Origin: Euglena gracilis | Lineage: Eukaryota; Euglenida; Euglenophyceae; Euglenales | Length of the DNA stretch: 64,000 nt | Reading direction: 5' to 3' | Assembly: GCA_039621445.1 (NCBI GenBank) | Contig: CP154955.1 | Span: 38,171,123-38,235,122, forward strand | In this document: one piece after another, positions 1-11,179 of the stretch | How the letters are laid out: the number at the start of each line of letters is the position of its first letter | Position numbering within the stretch: the stretch's first letter is position 1 | The notes under the pieces: model-generated | Databases searched by the model: none | What the model was told of the DNA's origin: nothing | The model's input: the letters and a program-made list of their open reading frames with translations, nothing else | Translations under genes and position numbers: made by a program

Positions 1-3000
1 CTTTTAATCCGGAGTTTCCACTGCCTTTCTGCCCGCTCAGAGTCAGCGACGAACAAAAATTGGGCAGAATCATGGGACTCATCAAAAGCAATCATCATCG
101 CAAAGGCCAACAACAAAACATTCTGCCGCACTTTTTGGAGCTCAGCAGACGCAAATATTGGACCGTGATTAAAAGAATGCAGTTCATTGTATGTTCTACC
201 CCAGGGGGGGGGGGTCATTGGTGGCACATTGTTTATGCTGCAGGGTGGGCTACCAGGGATGGGGGGGTGGGGGGGTAGGCTAAACAGGAATTTGCGTTTA
301 TGGAGGGAGGGGTTGAACCTTGGCAATCCATCCATAAATCATTTTTTTTTCTAATTTTTCAGGAATTTGCTTGTTGTGGCTACTTGCTAGCTGGTGCTGG
401 CACACCGCCCACCCATACACACAGGGGCCCATAGCAGCTGAACTTGAACCCTTTGGGTTGGATTTTTGCCCTGAACCACCATTGCCACCAATTTTTCAGA
501 GGAAGGAATTCGGTTTGTTCGTTGTGTGGCACCAACCATTCTTGCTGTAAGCAGGTGAGAACCGCCCTCCCCCACAGCCTTCCCATAAGCCAGCAGGAGG
601 GGCCCTCGCCCATGCACCCAAATTTCCCCCCATTGCACATTTTCCTCTGTGCTGAGGAAGGCATTCTTTGTTTCGTTCTGTGCACAGCAGGTCTGTTCTG
701 CCACGCCAAAACTTACCTTGGGGCTTTCCCACCACCAAAACCCCAGCCATTTTTTGATGCACAAATTTATTTCCGCTTTCTGCTGTGCATGAGCGCTCCC
801 AACTCCAATCAACGTTACCTTGGGCTTTGCCACCAAAAACCCCAGCCATTTGATGCTCCATCATCATTCCGCTGCAGAGAATGCGCAGAATCCGGAGTTT
901 CCACTGCCTTTCTGCCCGCTCAGAGTCAGCGACGAACAAAAATTGGGCAGAATCACGGGACTCATTAAAAGCAATCATCATCGCAAAGGCCAACAAAACA
1001 TTCTGCCCCACTTTTTGGAGCTCAGCAGACGCAAATATTGGACGTGATTAAAAGAATGCAGTTCATTTTATGTTCTACCCCAGGGGGGGGGGTCATTGGT
1101 GGCACATATTGTTTATGCTGCATTGGGTGCATTGGGTGGGTATTTACCCAGGGATGGCCTTTTCATGGCTCAGGGAGGTCGGGCTAAACAGGAATCCCGG
1201 TTTTTGCGTCTCATGGAGGCAGGGCTGGACTTGAACCTTGGCAATCCTTTGGGTTGGATCTTTTGCCCCCCCCCCCTGCCCCACCATATGCTTCCCCAAT
1301 TTTTCAGGGAGGAACCCACTTTATTGATCAGGAATTAGCATTGGCGTGTGTGGCACCAAGACACTTTTTGCTGGCTTAATTCCATATGGGGGGGGTGGGT
1401 CAAACGCCCATACCCCTCCTACACCCAGCTTCCCATACAGACCAGGCATGGAGGGGCCCTGCAGCTTCCCAATAGACACACCCTGGTGGATTTCGGCCTG
1501 AACCACCATTGCCACACTTTCTCTGTGTGCTCAGAGGAGAGCACATTCTGGTGTGTTTCGTTGGGTGAGGGCCACCCAGCAGGGAGAACCTCCGTTTTTC
1601 TGCCACGCCCAAAGCGACGGGCTGTAAGGCAGGATCGCCAAACACACAAACCTGCTCGATGCCATTCTCAGTCGCCCCCTTATGCCCCCACAACGTTTAC
1701 TTTTGAGGCATGCTTTCTGCCCTGTGCAGGTGAGGTCTGTTCCCTCCTAACTCCAATCAAACGTTACCTGGCGGGCTTTGCCCACCAAAAACCCCAGCCA
1801 TTTGATGCTCCAATCATCATTTCCGCTGCAGAGATGAATGCGCTTCAACAGCCTTTTAATCCGGAGTTTCCACTGCCTTTCTGCCCGCTCAGAGTCAGCG
1901 ACGAACAAAAGTTGGGCAGAATCATGGGACTCATCAAAAGCAATCATCATCGCAAAGGCCAACAACAAAACATTCTGCCGCACTTTTTGGAGCTCAGCAG
2001 ACGCAAATATTGGACCGTGATTAAAAGAATGCAGTTCATTTTATGTTCTACCCCAGGGGGGGGGTCATTGGGTGGGTTTTTACCCAGGGATGGCCTTTTC
2101 ATTGCTCAGAGAGGTCGGGCTAAACAGGAATCCCGGTTGTTGCGTCTCATGGAGGCAGGGCTGAACTTGAACCTTGGCAATCCTTTGGGTTGGATCTTTT
2201 GCCCTCCCCCACCATGTGCTTCCCCAATTTTTCAGAGACGGAATTTATAGATCAGGAATTTGCATCGGCGTGTGTGGCACCAACACACTTCTTGCTTGCT
2301 AATTGCTATGGTGGGGGTGGGTCAACCGCCCTCCCCCCTACACCAAGCCTTCCCATACAGCCAGGCATGGAGGGGCCCTAGCAGCTTTCCCATAATGACA
2401 CCCCAGTAAATTTCGCCTGAACCACCATTGCACACCTTTCTCTGTGCTCAGAGGAAGAGCACATTCGGTTTGTTTCGTTCGGTGATGGCCACCACAGCAG
2501 GAGAACCTCCGTTTTTCTGCCACGCCAAAAGCGACGGGCTGCAAGGCAGGACTCGCCAACCACCACAAACCTGCTCGATGCCATTCTCCCGTCGCCCCCC
2601 TTATGTCCCCCCACAAAGTTTACTTTTGAGGCATGCTTTCTGCTGTGCAGGTGAGGTCTGTTCCCTCCCAACTCCAATCAACGTTACCTTGGGGCTTTGC
2701 CCACCAAAAACCCCAGCCATTTGATGCTCCAATCATCATTTCCGCTGCAGAGATGCATGCGCTTCAACAGCCTTTTAATCCAGAGTTTCCACTGCCTTTC
2801 TGCCCGCTCAGAGTCAGCGACGAACAAAAGTTGGGCAGAATCATGGGACTCATCAAAAGCAATCATCATCGCAAAGGCCAACAACAAAACATTCTGCCGC
2901 ACTTTTTGGAGCTCAGAAGACGCAAATATTGGACCGTGATTAAAAGAATGCAGTTCATTTTATGTTCTACCCCAGGGGGGGGTCATTGGTGGCACAGATT

Positions 3001-4280
3001 GTTTATGCTGCATTGGGTGCATTGGGTGGGTTTTTACCCAGGGATGGCCTTTTCATGGCTCAGGGAGGTCGGGCTAAACAGGAATCCCGGTTTTTGCGTC
3101 TCATGGAGGCAGGGCTGAACTTGAACCTTGGCAATCCTTTGGGTTGGATCTTTTGCCCCCCCCCCCACCATATGCTCCCCCAATTTTTCAGGGACGGAAT
3201 TTATAGATCAGGAATTTGCATCGGCGTGTGTGGCACCAACACACTTCTTGCTTGCTAATTGCTATGGTGGGGGTGGGTAAACCGCCCTCCCCCCTACACC
3301 AAGCCTTCCCATACAGCCAGGCATGGAGGGGCCCTAGCAGCTTTCCCATAATGACACCCTAATAAATTCGCCTAAACCACCATTGCACACCTTTCTCTGT
3401 GCTCAGAGGAAGAGCACATTCGGTTTGTTTCGTTCGGTGATGGCCACCACAGCAGGAGAACCTCCGTTTTTCTGCCACGCCAAAAGCGACGGGCTGTAAG
3501 GCAGGACTCGCCAACCACCACAAACCTGCTCGATGCCATTCTCCCGTCGCCCCATCCCCCCAGAAAGTTAACTTTTGAGGCATGCTTTCTGCTCTGCAGG
3601 TGAGGTCGATTCCCTCCCAACTCCAATCAACGTTACCTTGGGGCTTTGCCCACCAAAACCCCAGCCATTTGATGCTCCAATCATCATTTCCGCTGCAGAG
3701 ATGAATGCGCTTCAACGGCCTTTTAATCCGGAGTTTCCACTGCCTTTCTGCCCGCTCAGAGTCAGCGACGAACAAAAATTGGGCAGAATCATGGGACTCA
3801 TCGGGGGCAATCATCATCGCAAAGGCCAACAACAAAACAGTCTGCCGCACTTTTTGGAGCTCAGCAGAGGCAAATATTGGACCGTGATTAAAAGAATGCA
3901 GTTCATTTTATGTTCTACCCCAGGGGGGGGTCATTGGTGGCACATATTGTTTATGCTGCATTGGGTGCATTGGGTGGGTATTTACCCAGGGATGGCCTTT
4001 TCATGGCTCAGGGAGGTCGGGCTAAACAGGAATCCCGGTTTTTGCGTCTCATGGAGGCAGGGCTGAACTTGAACCTTGGCAATCCTTTGGGTTGGATCTT
4101 TTGCCCCCCCACCATATGCTTCCCCAATTTTTCAGGGACGGAATTTATAGATCAGGAATTTGCATCGGCGTGTGTGGCACCAACACACTTCTTGCTTGCT
4201 AATTGCTATGGTGGGGGTGGGTCAACCGCCCTCCCCCCTACACCAAGCCTTCCCATACAGCCAGGCATGAGGGGCCCTAG
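1..4280. repeat. Tandem array of ~0.9-0.97 kb units (about 4.5 copies)
   Basis: The phrase AATCCGGAGTTTCCACTGCC recurs near 4, 892, 1,858, 2,775 (one change) and 3,724, giving units of roughly 890 to 965 bp in the same orientation. Whole units align, with small indels at G/C runs and scattered substitutions. Each unit contains an open stretch on the plus strand that reads NPEFPLPFCPLRVSDEQ, and an overlapping open stretch on the minus strand. The longest frame (1,348-2,250, 300 aa) is open in one unit only, and changes between units are often amino-acid replacing, so I do not call a gene. A conserved TGTGCAGGTGAGGT within units resembles splice signals. Function is unknown; the array starts before the window. 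Confidence 0.85.
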
Positions 4281-4309
4281 CGGCCCCGGGCAGATGATTG
4301 ACTATGGCG

Positions 4310-5330
4310 ATCCCGGAGGTCGTACCAACCATGGTCTGCCCGACCTATGGTCGGCCCGACCATGGTCGGCCCGACCTGGCCGTTATCGACCACTAGTAGG
4401 ATTGTTTTTTTTCGGAAAAATATAAAAAATATTTTTCTTTCGGAAAAATTTCGTCAAAATTTCGGAAAAATTTCGGAAAAATATTTTAGATAAGGGAAAT
4501 GTGACCTCACGGTTAAGCGCACCCGAGAACTGCCCCTGAGGCCCTGCCGTGCCTTCTTTTTGCCCCGTAGGTCGCGGCAAGGAGTTAGTTCCGAGTTAGT
4601 CGCGACAAGGAGTTAAGGTGTCAGGTGAGAAATTGCCATATGGCATGCTTTCTGTGGCATCCCATGAAAAAAAGGTGCCGAGAATGGAGAGGACAAAAAA
4701 AACTTCTTCCTGATTACCCCCCCCCTAAATGACCCCCCCCAGGTGACCCCCCTTGGGGGGTCATCTACGGGGGGGGTCAAAGAGCAGAGCAATTTTTCAA
4801 GTGGGAAAAGTATCCCCCCCTAAATGACCCCCCCTAGATGACCCTTTGGGGGGTCCTGAAGCAACATTAATAGGGTCATTTAGGGGGGGGGGTAACGTGA
4901 CCCCCCCCCCTATTTGTCCCCCCCCTAATTGGCCAGAGCCCAGGTGGCCAATTAGGGGGGGGGGGCTACTCATTTCAAGGGAAAATGCCTTTGTTCGGGT
5001 GTTTTTCGGGGGTTCGCGACTATGAAGGACGGGGCCCAGGTGGCCAATTAAGGGGGGGGTTAGGGGTAACCCCTCCAATTGTCCCCCCCCCCTAATTGGC
5101 CAGAAGGGGGGGTCCGGGCCGCCCGGAGGGCGGCCAAATAGGGGGGGGGGGTCACGTTATGTCTAGTTGAAAGAAAAATAAATTTACATATTTTTCCACA
5201 CGGAAAAATAAAAAATATTTTTCCTGGAAAAATTTCGGAAATTTTTCCGTTTTATTTTTTGGAAAAATTTCAGGTACAATCCTAACTACTAGAGGTCGGG
5301 CCGACCAGGTCGGCCCGACCTCCAATCAAC
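4310..5330. mobile_element. 1-kb inverted-repeat element (MITE-like) with GGTCGGCCCGACC ends
   Basis: The left side (4,350-4,420) has repeats of GGTCGGCCCGACC, then CTAGTAGGATTGT, then AT-rich GGAAAAATTTCGG motifs. The right side (5,170-5,325) has the same three blocks inverted and in mirrored order. This is the structure of a terminal-inverted-repeat element. The core (4,715-5,155) is made of long C and G runs with a recurring CCCCCCCTAATTGGCC motif and can fold extensively. No transposase is encoded, so it would be non-autonomous. Exact ends and target duplication are unclear because the terminal palindromes are themselves repeated. It directly abuts the 0.9-kb array. Confidence 0.6.
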
Positions 5331-6005
5331 CGCATTACCCCCCCCCCCAAGACTGGGCAAATTTCACGATTTTTTATTTTTTCAGAAAATTTCAAAATTT
5401 TCAAAAATTTCAATATTTTCAATGAAAAAATAGGAGAATCCTACTAGGAAATACCCAAGCGGCCGTTCCTTCTGAGCGCTCATCAGGTCGTCAAGGAGAC
5501 GGAGTTTCAACTCAATTGTTGCCACAAATGTTTGTTTGCAATTATTGTTCATTGGGATGATATGCAGAAGGCATTTGGAGGATTAAAAGAGTGGTGGAGT
5601 TCAACTTCATAAACAGTTCGACCTTGTGTTATCTGACGTTCTGGGATAGCCATTGGCTACATCGCTTTGAACATTGTGGACAGCCTGCTGTAGATGCGAA
5701 AGACGGTGGATGAGATACTGGTGAAAACTTTGTGTTGGATTTGTATTGCAAAGCTCCCCATGACAAAGGTTTGCCAAACAATTCTGTCTGTGAATTTTCA
5801 TTTTTCTCTGCTTCAGATCTCACAGTTGTTGAAGTATGTGCTTGGGTAATGAGATCATTGGAAGGACATGATGATGAGCCATTGGAAGCATTAATAATCT
5901 GGACCTGAGCATGTCCCTGCAAAACTGCTCCATTTTGTTTTTATTGCAAGCCGAGACAATGCGTGTATTTTCTGATTCTGCTGTGATTGCCGTTTTGTTT
6001 GTCTG
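5331..6005. other. Intergenic stretch, no recognised gene
   Basis: The region begins with a C-run and AT-rich sequence, then becomes ordinary mixed sequence. Short open frames on the minus strand (5,629-5,922 and 5,607-5,801) have non-repetitive composition and could be exon remnants, but they match no family I recognise and have no clear start or splice context. Confidence 0.4.
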
Positions 6006-6310
6006 TCCAAAGGGGGGTTGGTACGCCGTGGCGAGGGGGTCCGAATAGGGGGGGGGGAGGGGGGGGAAATGGCGTGGCGGGGGGGTCGGCGACCAGGGGG
6101 GGGGGAGGGGTGTACCATGGTCGCCAACAAAATTTTCGTTCAAAAAATCACGAAAATCGCCGGTGGCGTGGCGAGGGGGTCCGGCTAGGGGGGGGGGGGG
6201 GGGGGGGGAAAATGGCGTGGCGAGGCCCTCGGAGAGGGGGGGGGGAGGGGTGTACCAACCCCCCAAAATGGTGATCTGGTGGTAATTGTAATTCTGGTGG
6301 TAATTGGTGG
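6006..6310. repeat. G-run-rich repeats (GTGGCGAGGGGGTCCG units)
   Basis: Two copies of a segment of roughly 90-150 bp carry GGCGTGGCGAGGGGGTCCG followed by long G runs and GGGGTGTACCA, near 6,023-6,120 and 6,165-6,262. A diverged third version lies at 7,250-7,470 inside the neighbouring transposon. The G runs are G-quadruplex-prone. The open frames here are products of biased composition, not genes. Confidence 0.65.
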
Positions 6311-6339
6311 TAAGTGGTAATTCTGATTTGTTGTTTTGG

Positions 6340-6735
6340 TAGGTGCTGGCCAGTTTTGGGCCACAAATGGTGGTGGCCAGTTTTTGGCCACGGGTGCTTG
6401 CCAGTTTTGGGCCACAAAGTGGTGGCCGGTTTTGGGCCACAGGTGGTGGCCGGTTTTTGGCCACGGGTGCTGGCCAGTTTTGGGCCACAGGTGCTGGCCA
6501 GTTTTTGGCCACGGGTGCTTGCCAGTTTTGGGCCACAGGTGGTGGACAGTTTTGGGCCACGGGTGCTGGCCAGTTTTGGGCCACATGTGCTGGCCAGTTT
6601 TTGGCCACGGGTGCTGGCCAGTTTTGGGCCTCAGGTGCTGGCCAGTTTTTTGGTCACAGGTGTTGGTCAACAGGTGTTGGTCAGTTTTTGGCCACAGGTG
6701 GTGGCCGTTTTTGGCCACGAGTGCTGGTAAAGTAA
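6340..6735. repeat. Minisatellite, ~24-bp unit (GCTGGCCAGTTTTGGGCCAC)
   Basis: About 16 imperfect head-to-tail copies of a 24-bp unit alternate between GGCCAGTTTTGGGCCACAGG and GGCCAGTTTTTGGCCACGGG. Because the unit is a multiple of three, several frames on both strands stay open for 130 to 216 codons and encode monotonous repeats. These are artefacts of the period. Each unit contains the near palindrome TGGCCAGTTTTGGGCCA. A decayed relative occurs at 7,570-7,760. Confidence 0.9.
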
Positions 6736-6809
6736 AAGATAGACTCGTCCCGTACACGAGAGATGAGCGCAACTCTTCCGTGCTTTCAATAGGGACAACG
6801 AAGGAATTA

Positions 6810-6847
6810 CCGGGGGCCGACAAATACCGCGGGTGGGTAATTGCCGC
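6810..6847 (+). repeat. Left terminal inverted repeat of the pogo-like transposon
   Basis: The 38 bp are identical, base for base, to the reverse complement of 9,688-9,725, with TA (6,808-6,809) immediately outside. Confidence 0.92.
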
Positions 6848-7249
6848 GAAGACAATTACCGCGGGGTTTTACAACGCGCCCCCCCCGGGGCCCGCGGGGA
6901 CAAACAACGCGCCCCCCCCCCTTCTGCGCAGCACGAAAAGAGGAAGCTCTGTGAAGGGTGCTGCAAACAAAGAGCCGTTACGATAGCCAGCGTACCTGGA
7001 AGTTCGTCCAGGTGATAAAGGTGCTCACTGCGCCCCACCTTGTTCCCACCGAAGTGGGAGGGGGCATTGTCGGCCACAGAGATTCAGGGTGCCGCAGACT
7101 GGACGATTTCGGGTGGCTGGAAAAAGGCTGCTGGACCTCCCACAACTAAATTAACCCACAAACATGGTGACTTCTAGTCTTGAAAAAAGCCCGCACAGGG
7201 TTTGTTGAGGAAAACACCGTTTTTTTCACTGATATCTGTTCTCTCTGAA

Positions 7250-7790
7250 AGCCCAAAGGGGGGTTGGGACCGTGGCGAGGGGGGGGGGGGGGGGAGGGGG
7301 GTGACGTGGGCGGGGGATCGGCGACCAGGGGGGGGGGAGGGTGAAATAGTGGTAACAAAAGTTCAAAAATCACGAAATGTGGCGGGGGAGGGGGTAAGGT
7401 GGGGGGGGGGGGAGGGGGGAATGGGAAATGACGACGTGGCGAGTGGCAGGGGGGAGGGGTGTAGGACAACGCGTGATTGGGGTGTCGGTCTTAATTGTTG
7501 TAACAGAAGTGTATTCTGAGTTGTGGTAGGGGGCCAGGGGAAGAATGGTGATGGGGAACTCTGGTGGGACTTGCCAGTTTTTGGGCCACAAACGTGTGGG
7601 CCAGTTGTGGGGTGGGGGGGGGTTTTTGGCCACGGTGCATGGGCCAAAGGTGCTGGAGTTTTGGGGGGGTGGCCTTTGGCCATAGTGGCCAAGCGGACAG
7701 GAGAGTTTGGGCCTGGCCAGTTTTGGCCAACGGGTGCTGGCCTTGGGTAGAGGCCAGGGTGGTGTTGGTCAAAGGTGTCAGACAGATTGG
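7250..7790. repeat. Diverged copy of the 6.0-6.7 kb G-rich/minisatellite block
   Basis: The order of sequence blocks repeats that at 6,006-6,735: CCCAAAGGGGGGTTGG, GTGGCGAGGGGG runs, a CAAAAATCACGAAA motif, then degenerate TTGCCAGTTTTTGGGCCAC units. This copy is inside the pogo-like transposon, the other just outside its left end. An internal part of the transposon may therefore derive from, or have been copied to, the neighbouring DNA. Confidence 0.6.
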
Positions 7791-8149
7791 GGTTAAAAGT
7801 GGTGAGAGGTTAAAGAAAAAAAACGAGGTTGGTGTCATGACCGAAGGGGAATTCTTGTGAAGGGTAGCGAGACGGCGGAATTAAAAGGGGACAAAGATTG
7901 TACAAGTGAGCGGGAAGAAGAAGTAGGCATAAGCCGATTTGGATGAAAAGGGGCCTGGACGTCAGAAAGGCAAGTTGTTGTTTGGTGTATAATAGGAGGT
8001 GCTCACTTTGTATGCTGGGGAGGGGGATGGGAGATGAGGATTCAGGGTGTAAGTGAGAGATGGGATAGGGGGTGGGGGGAAAAAAGATATGGTGGGGATC
8101 AAATTCTAAAATGTAAGAGTGGGTTTGGATGGGGAGGAAGTTCCAGTGC

Positions 8150-9542
8150 AATAGATTGAAGCCCAGGTTTGGGAGTACCCTGTTCTGTCCTGGGGAGGGT
8201 CGGTTCTGCTGACGTCTTTCTTTCATCACGTCCATCACCTTCCTGAGTAACCTCATCCAAGAGGGTGCCGTCTGGCACTTCTTCTCGGTGAAATCGTGGT
8301 AGATGTTCGAACTTTCATCAGCAGGCATCCTGATGAAACAGAGATCACAACATGGATAAAGAATGTTTACGCACCTTGGCAGACACTGTGAAGTTTTTCC
8401 GCGCCAGATAATCTGTACCAACACCACAGACCCTGCCCGGTTGGTGACGGGACAGGCGGTCACTTGCCTCTTGTCACCTTCATCTGTGACATAACGGATG
8501 ACAGTTTCATGATATTAAAAAAACTGGCATACTGATAATGTACGTGGCATGAGGTTGCCCTTCCTCCAAGGTGCCGCGTGCCTTTACAGCCCTGCCAATG
8601 CTCACAGAGGTGGACAGATTAAAAAGCATTCCGCCATTGCATTGTGCAGCAAGATTAAGCACTGGTAGGGCTGGCACATACTGAAGGGGTGTTTCATCGG
8701 CACCGAGTTGGAACTCCTCGTCAATGGGTCCAGACCAAGGTATTCCCCACTCAGCAGGCTGCCGTACAACACTTTCGTACTCTGCACGCCAATCAGATAT
8801 AGCCTTCTCCTGTTCTGCCGTCACAGGCAAAGGCAGAGAGAAGGAAAAGCCTGAATGAAAAAATCCCAAAAGGCAGTCTTCTCTCTGTTTGACCTGTCGG
8901 TTGTGCACTTGCGCATCCCTTTGATCCCATGCCTTGCACGGAAGGCTGGAATCATGACATTGCGCACCATTGGTTGGGGATGGGGAGGGACAATTTCCAA
9001 TTTGAAAATGACAATCATTCCTCTAAAAAAAACCACAGATCCTTCCATTGGGGAGGCAACATTACGGCAACCTCGAGCAATGGCACGACCTTCACCCAGT
9101 GCTGGGTCAAAGTTGGTAGAGGGACTGTCGAACCTCTTATATCCTTCAGAACAGTCCTGCCAAGGACAAGGAGTACCTCTGTGTCAACAATGGCACCGTT
9201 CTGCCGAAGCGTTCGGAAGGCTTGGACCACATGCTTCTCCTCCTCTTGCGTCAGAAGCCTGGGCCGGCCTGGCATGCGTCCTGGAACCAGTGCCAACTGA
9301 CTGCGCCAGCCTCGAATGGTGCTGCCGGGGATATCTCCATACTTCAGACGCACTGCGTTCATACTGGCGTTGGAATACAGCTCCACAACCTCACGCTTCT
9401 TGTCTGGTCCCCATTTGGTCCACGGTGCCTGGCGCTTCGTTCCTCTCTTGTTCTCGTTCTTCTGTGCCAGGGCAGCCTGCGCAGCCTCTACCAGGGCACG
9501 TTGTGTGCCTGCAGACGGTTGGGGGCGGACGTGCTGAAGCAT
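8150..9542 (-). pseudogene. pogo-like DDE transposase, split frames (short introns or decay)
   Basis: The reading begins at an ATG at 9,542. The first frame (to 9,015) has a basic N-terminus, a helix-turn-helix-like stretch (KREVVELYSNASMNAVRLKY) and GRPRLLTQEEEKHVVQAF, which resembles the CENP-B/pogo DNA-binding region. A second frame (8,821-9,048) has AFRARHGIKGMRK, the usual link to the catalytic domain. A third (8,507-8,908) carries FQLGADETPLQYVP, the first catalytic Asp motif of DDE enzymes. A fourth (to about 8,150) has ACPVTNRAGSVVLVQIIWRG, the following strand pair. Changes of frame coincide with plausible 45-70 nt GT...AG introns (for example GTGCGTAAAC near 8,373 to TTTCATCAG near 8,329), but I could not splice them all cleanly, so decay is equally possible. 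The final catalytic residues were not located. Confidence 0.65.
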
Positions 9543-9687
9543 GGCTGAAAAAAAAAAGATGGAATGGCGCATTCTTCCGCGATTTGGGTAATAGCGCGGG
9601 GTTTATTACCGCGGGGTTTATTAGCGCGCTTAGGCCGTGGAGCGCGCGGTAATACAACGCGCCTAAAATGGCCGCGTTTAATCCCGA

Positions 9688-9725
9688 GCGGCAATTACCC
9701 ACCCGCGGTATTTGTCGGCCCCCGG
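9688..9725 (-). repeat. Right terminal inverted repeat of the pogo-like transposon
   Basis: This is the inverted mate of 6,810-6,847. TA (9,726-9,727) follows directly, matching the TA on the other side. Confidence 0.92.
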
Positions 9726-9727
9726 TA

Positions 9728-9955
9728 GTCTTCCATACTAAGGACGAGTGAAATTTTTGAAAAAATGCGTGAAATTTTCAACGGCCGGCCATAAATTTCA
9801 CGATGGAAAATTTTCACGAGCGAATTGAATGCCCAGTCTTGCCCCCCCCTTTTTGAAATTTAAGCCCCCCCCTCAAAATTTGATTCTCTTAATTTGGCTG
9901 AAAATGCATAAAAACACATTGGAATGACCTCCAAACTGGCAAAAAACGTCCCATT
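9728..9955. other. AT-rich spacer with no gene
   Basis: AAATTTTCA/TGAAAATTTT motifs are repeated in both orientations and followed by C runs. No coding potential is seen. Confidence 0.5.
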
Positions 9956-11100
9956 TTTAAAAACGTGTTCAGCCCGCCAAATGCCTGCCCTGAAATTCGT
10001 GGTCATGAACACGTTTTCAATGAGGGCATTTGTGGCAATGACACGTTTTCCATTAAGGCATCTGTGTTCAGGCACGTTTTCAATGAGGGCATATGTGGCA
10101 ATGACACGTTTTCCATTAAAGCATCTGTGGTCAGGCAGGTTTTCCATTAGGGCATCTGTGGCAACCCCGAGCAAGAAGCAAAAATCGCTGTCATGAAAAG
10201 TCGGCGTGCGGTTGAGAGGCCGGGTGGTCCTCAACGGGTGAGGCGGGTCGGGGGCACTCTACAACACGACAGAAGGCTAGGTTGCCTTGGAGCACAACGA
10301 CAGGGAGTGGCGGACGTCACGGCACACGACACGCTTCACACAAAGAAACCGTGTTTGGGCCGATTTCGTTCGAGACTTTAGAAGTCTTAAATCTTCGCCC
10401 AAAACACAGTTTCAAACAAGAACAGTGTTTTGGGCCAAGGTTTTAGGGGGGCCCAGGGGCGACCGCGGTGCCTTCCACATTTCTCGTGTTTTATTGGCAG
10501 TCGGGACACAGCACGAGGCACAGGGGGTTGGTCAGGGGACCACACATTGTTCGATGACGCTCGCCTCATCGAACAACAGGCTGGGGTCCAGCTCCCATCC
10601 CGTCCAGGCAACAAAGAAAGCATCCAGCTCAGGATAACAGGCTTGCCGATGTTGACACAGTTTGGCGAACTCCAAACAGTTGGCAACAGCAGCAAGCTCT
10701 GCACCTACGGAGCCGGACTTTTTCTTTGTGTTGCCCTGTGCCAGCTAGGTGCCATGAAGGGGGTCCGTCCTAGGGGGAGGTGGCAAAAGACCATTCACAA
10801 AGTTTGCCGTGCGTTTGGCCATGGAGGGCTGCGGAAAAAAGAAAAAAAAAGAAAAAAAGGGGGGGGACACGTTTTCAATGAGGGCATTTGTGGCAATGAC
10901 TCGCTTTCCATTAAGGCATCTGTGGTCAGGCACGTTTTCAATGAGGGCATTTGTGGCAATGACACGTTTTCCATTAAGGCATTTGTTTTTTGGGGTTTTT
11001 GGGGTCCGAATTTCACAAATTCGCGGTTTTGACCCCTTGCGTGAATCATGACCACGAATTTCAGGGCAGGCATTTGGCGGGCTCTGAACACGTTTTTAAA
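9956..11100. mobile_element. Fold-back element with ~53-bp inverted arms
   Basis: The arm at 9,956-10,008 is repeated inverted at 11,046-11,100 with only a 2-base indel. It reads from TTTAAAAACGTGTTCAG through GCCAAATGCCTGCCCTG to GTGGTCATGA. Inside each end are direct repeats of CACGTTTTCAATGAGGGCAT and CATTAAGGCATCTGTGGTCA (10,009-10,165 and 10,867-10,985). The central part (10,190-10,860) is not repetitive. On the minus strand, 10,550-10,740, an open stretch reads LDAFFVAWTGWELDPSLLF; it may be a captured or decayed protein fragment that I cannot assign. No transposase is recognised. Confidence 0.65.
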
Positions 11101-11179
11101 CAAATTGCTGAAATCTGGGCTCAGCCACAATTTGTGAGTAGAAAAAATTCGACTAGAGTTAGGGTTAACCCCCCCCTCA

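Larger units (their letters stand above)
6810..9725 (-). mobile_element. pogo/Tc1-mariner-like DNA transposon, 2.9 kb
   Basis: Perfect 38-bp inverted repeats at 6,810-6,847 and 9,688-9,725 begin CCGGGGGCCGACAAATACCG. Both are flanked by TA, the target dinucleotide of the Tc1/mariner/pogo superfamily. Subterminal ATTACCGCGG motifs recur inside both ends. The minus strand encodes helix-turn-helix and DDE transposase segments between about 8,150 and 9,542. The rest (6,850-8,140) is G-rich repeat sequence plus unrecognised DNA. Perfect repeats argue for recent insertion or for a copy that kept its ends, although the transposase frames are split. I infer the superfamily from ends, TA flank and motifs together. 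Confidence 0.8.

Noticed and set aside
1348-2250. 300-codon ORF in the tandem array
   Set aside because: It is open in only one of the repeat units and broken in the others, with no domain; not sufficient for a gene call.
6185-6986. ORFs of 130-216 codons in several frames
   Set aside because: They are produced by the 24-bp period of the minisatellite and encode monotonous repeats.
8855-9652. 265-codon ORF on the plus strand
   Set aside because: It is antisense to the transposase frames, has no recognisable motif and ends in the inverted-repeat region.
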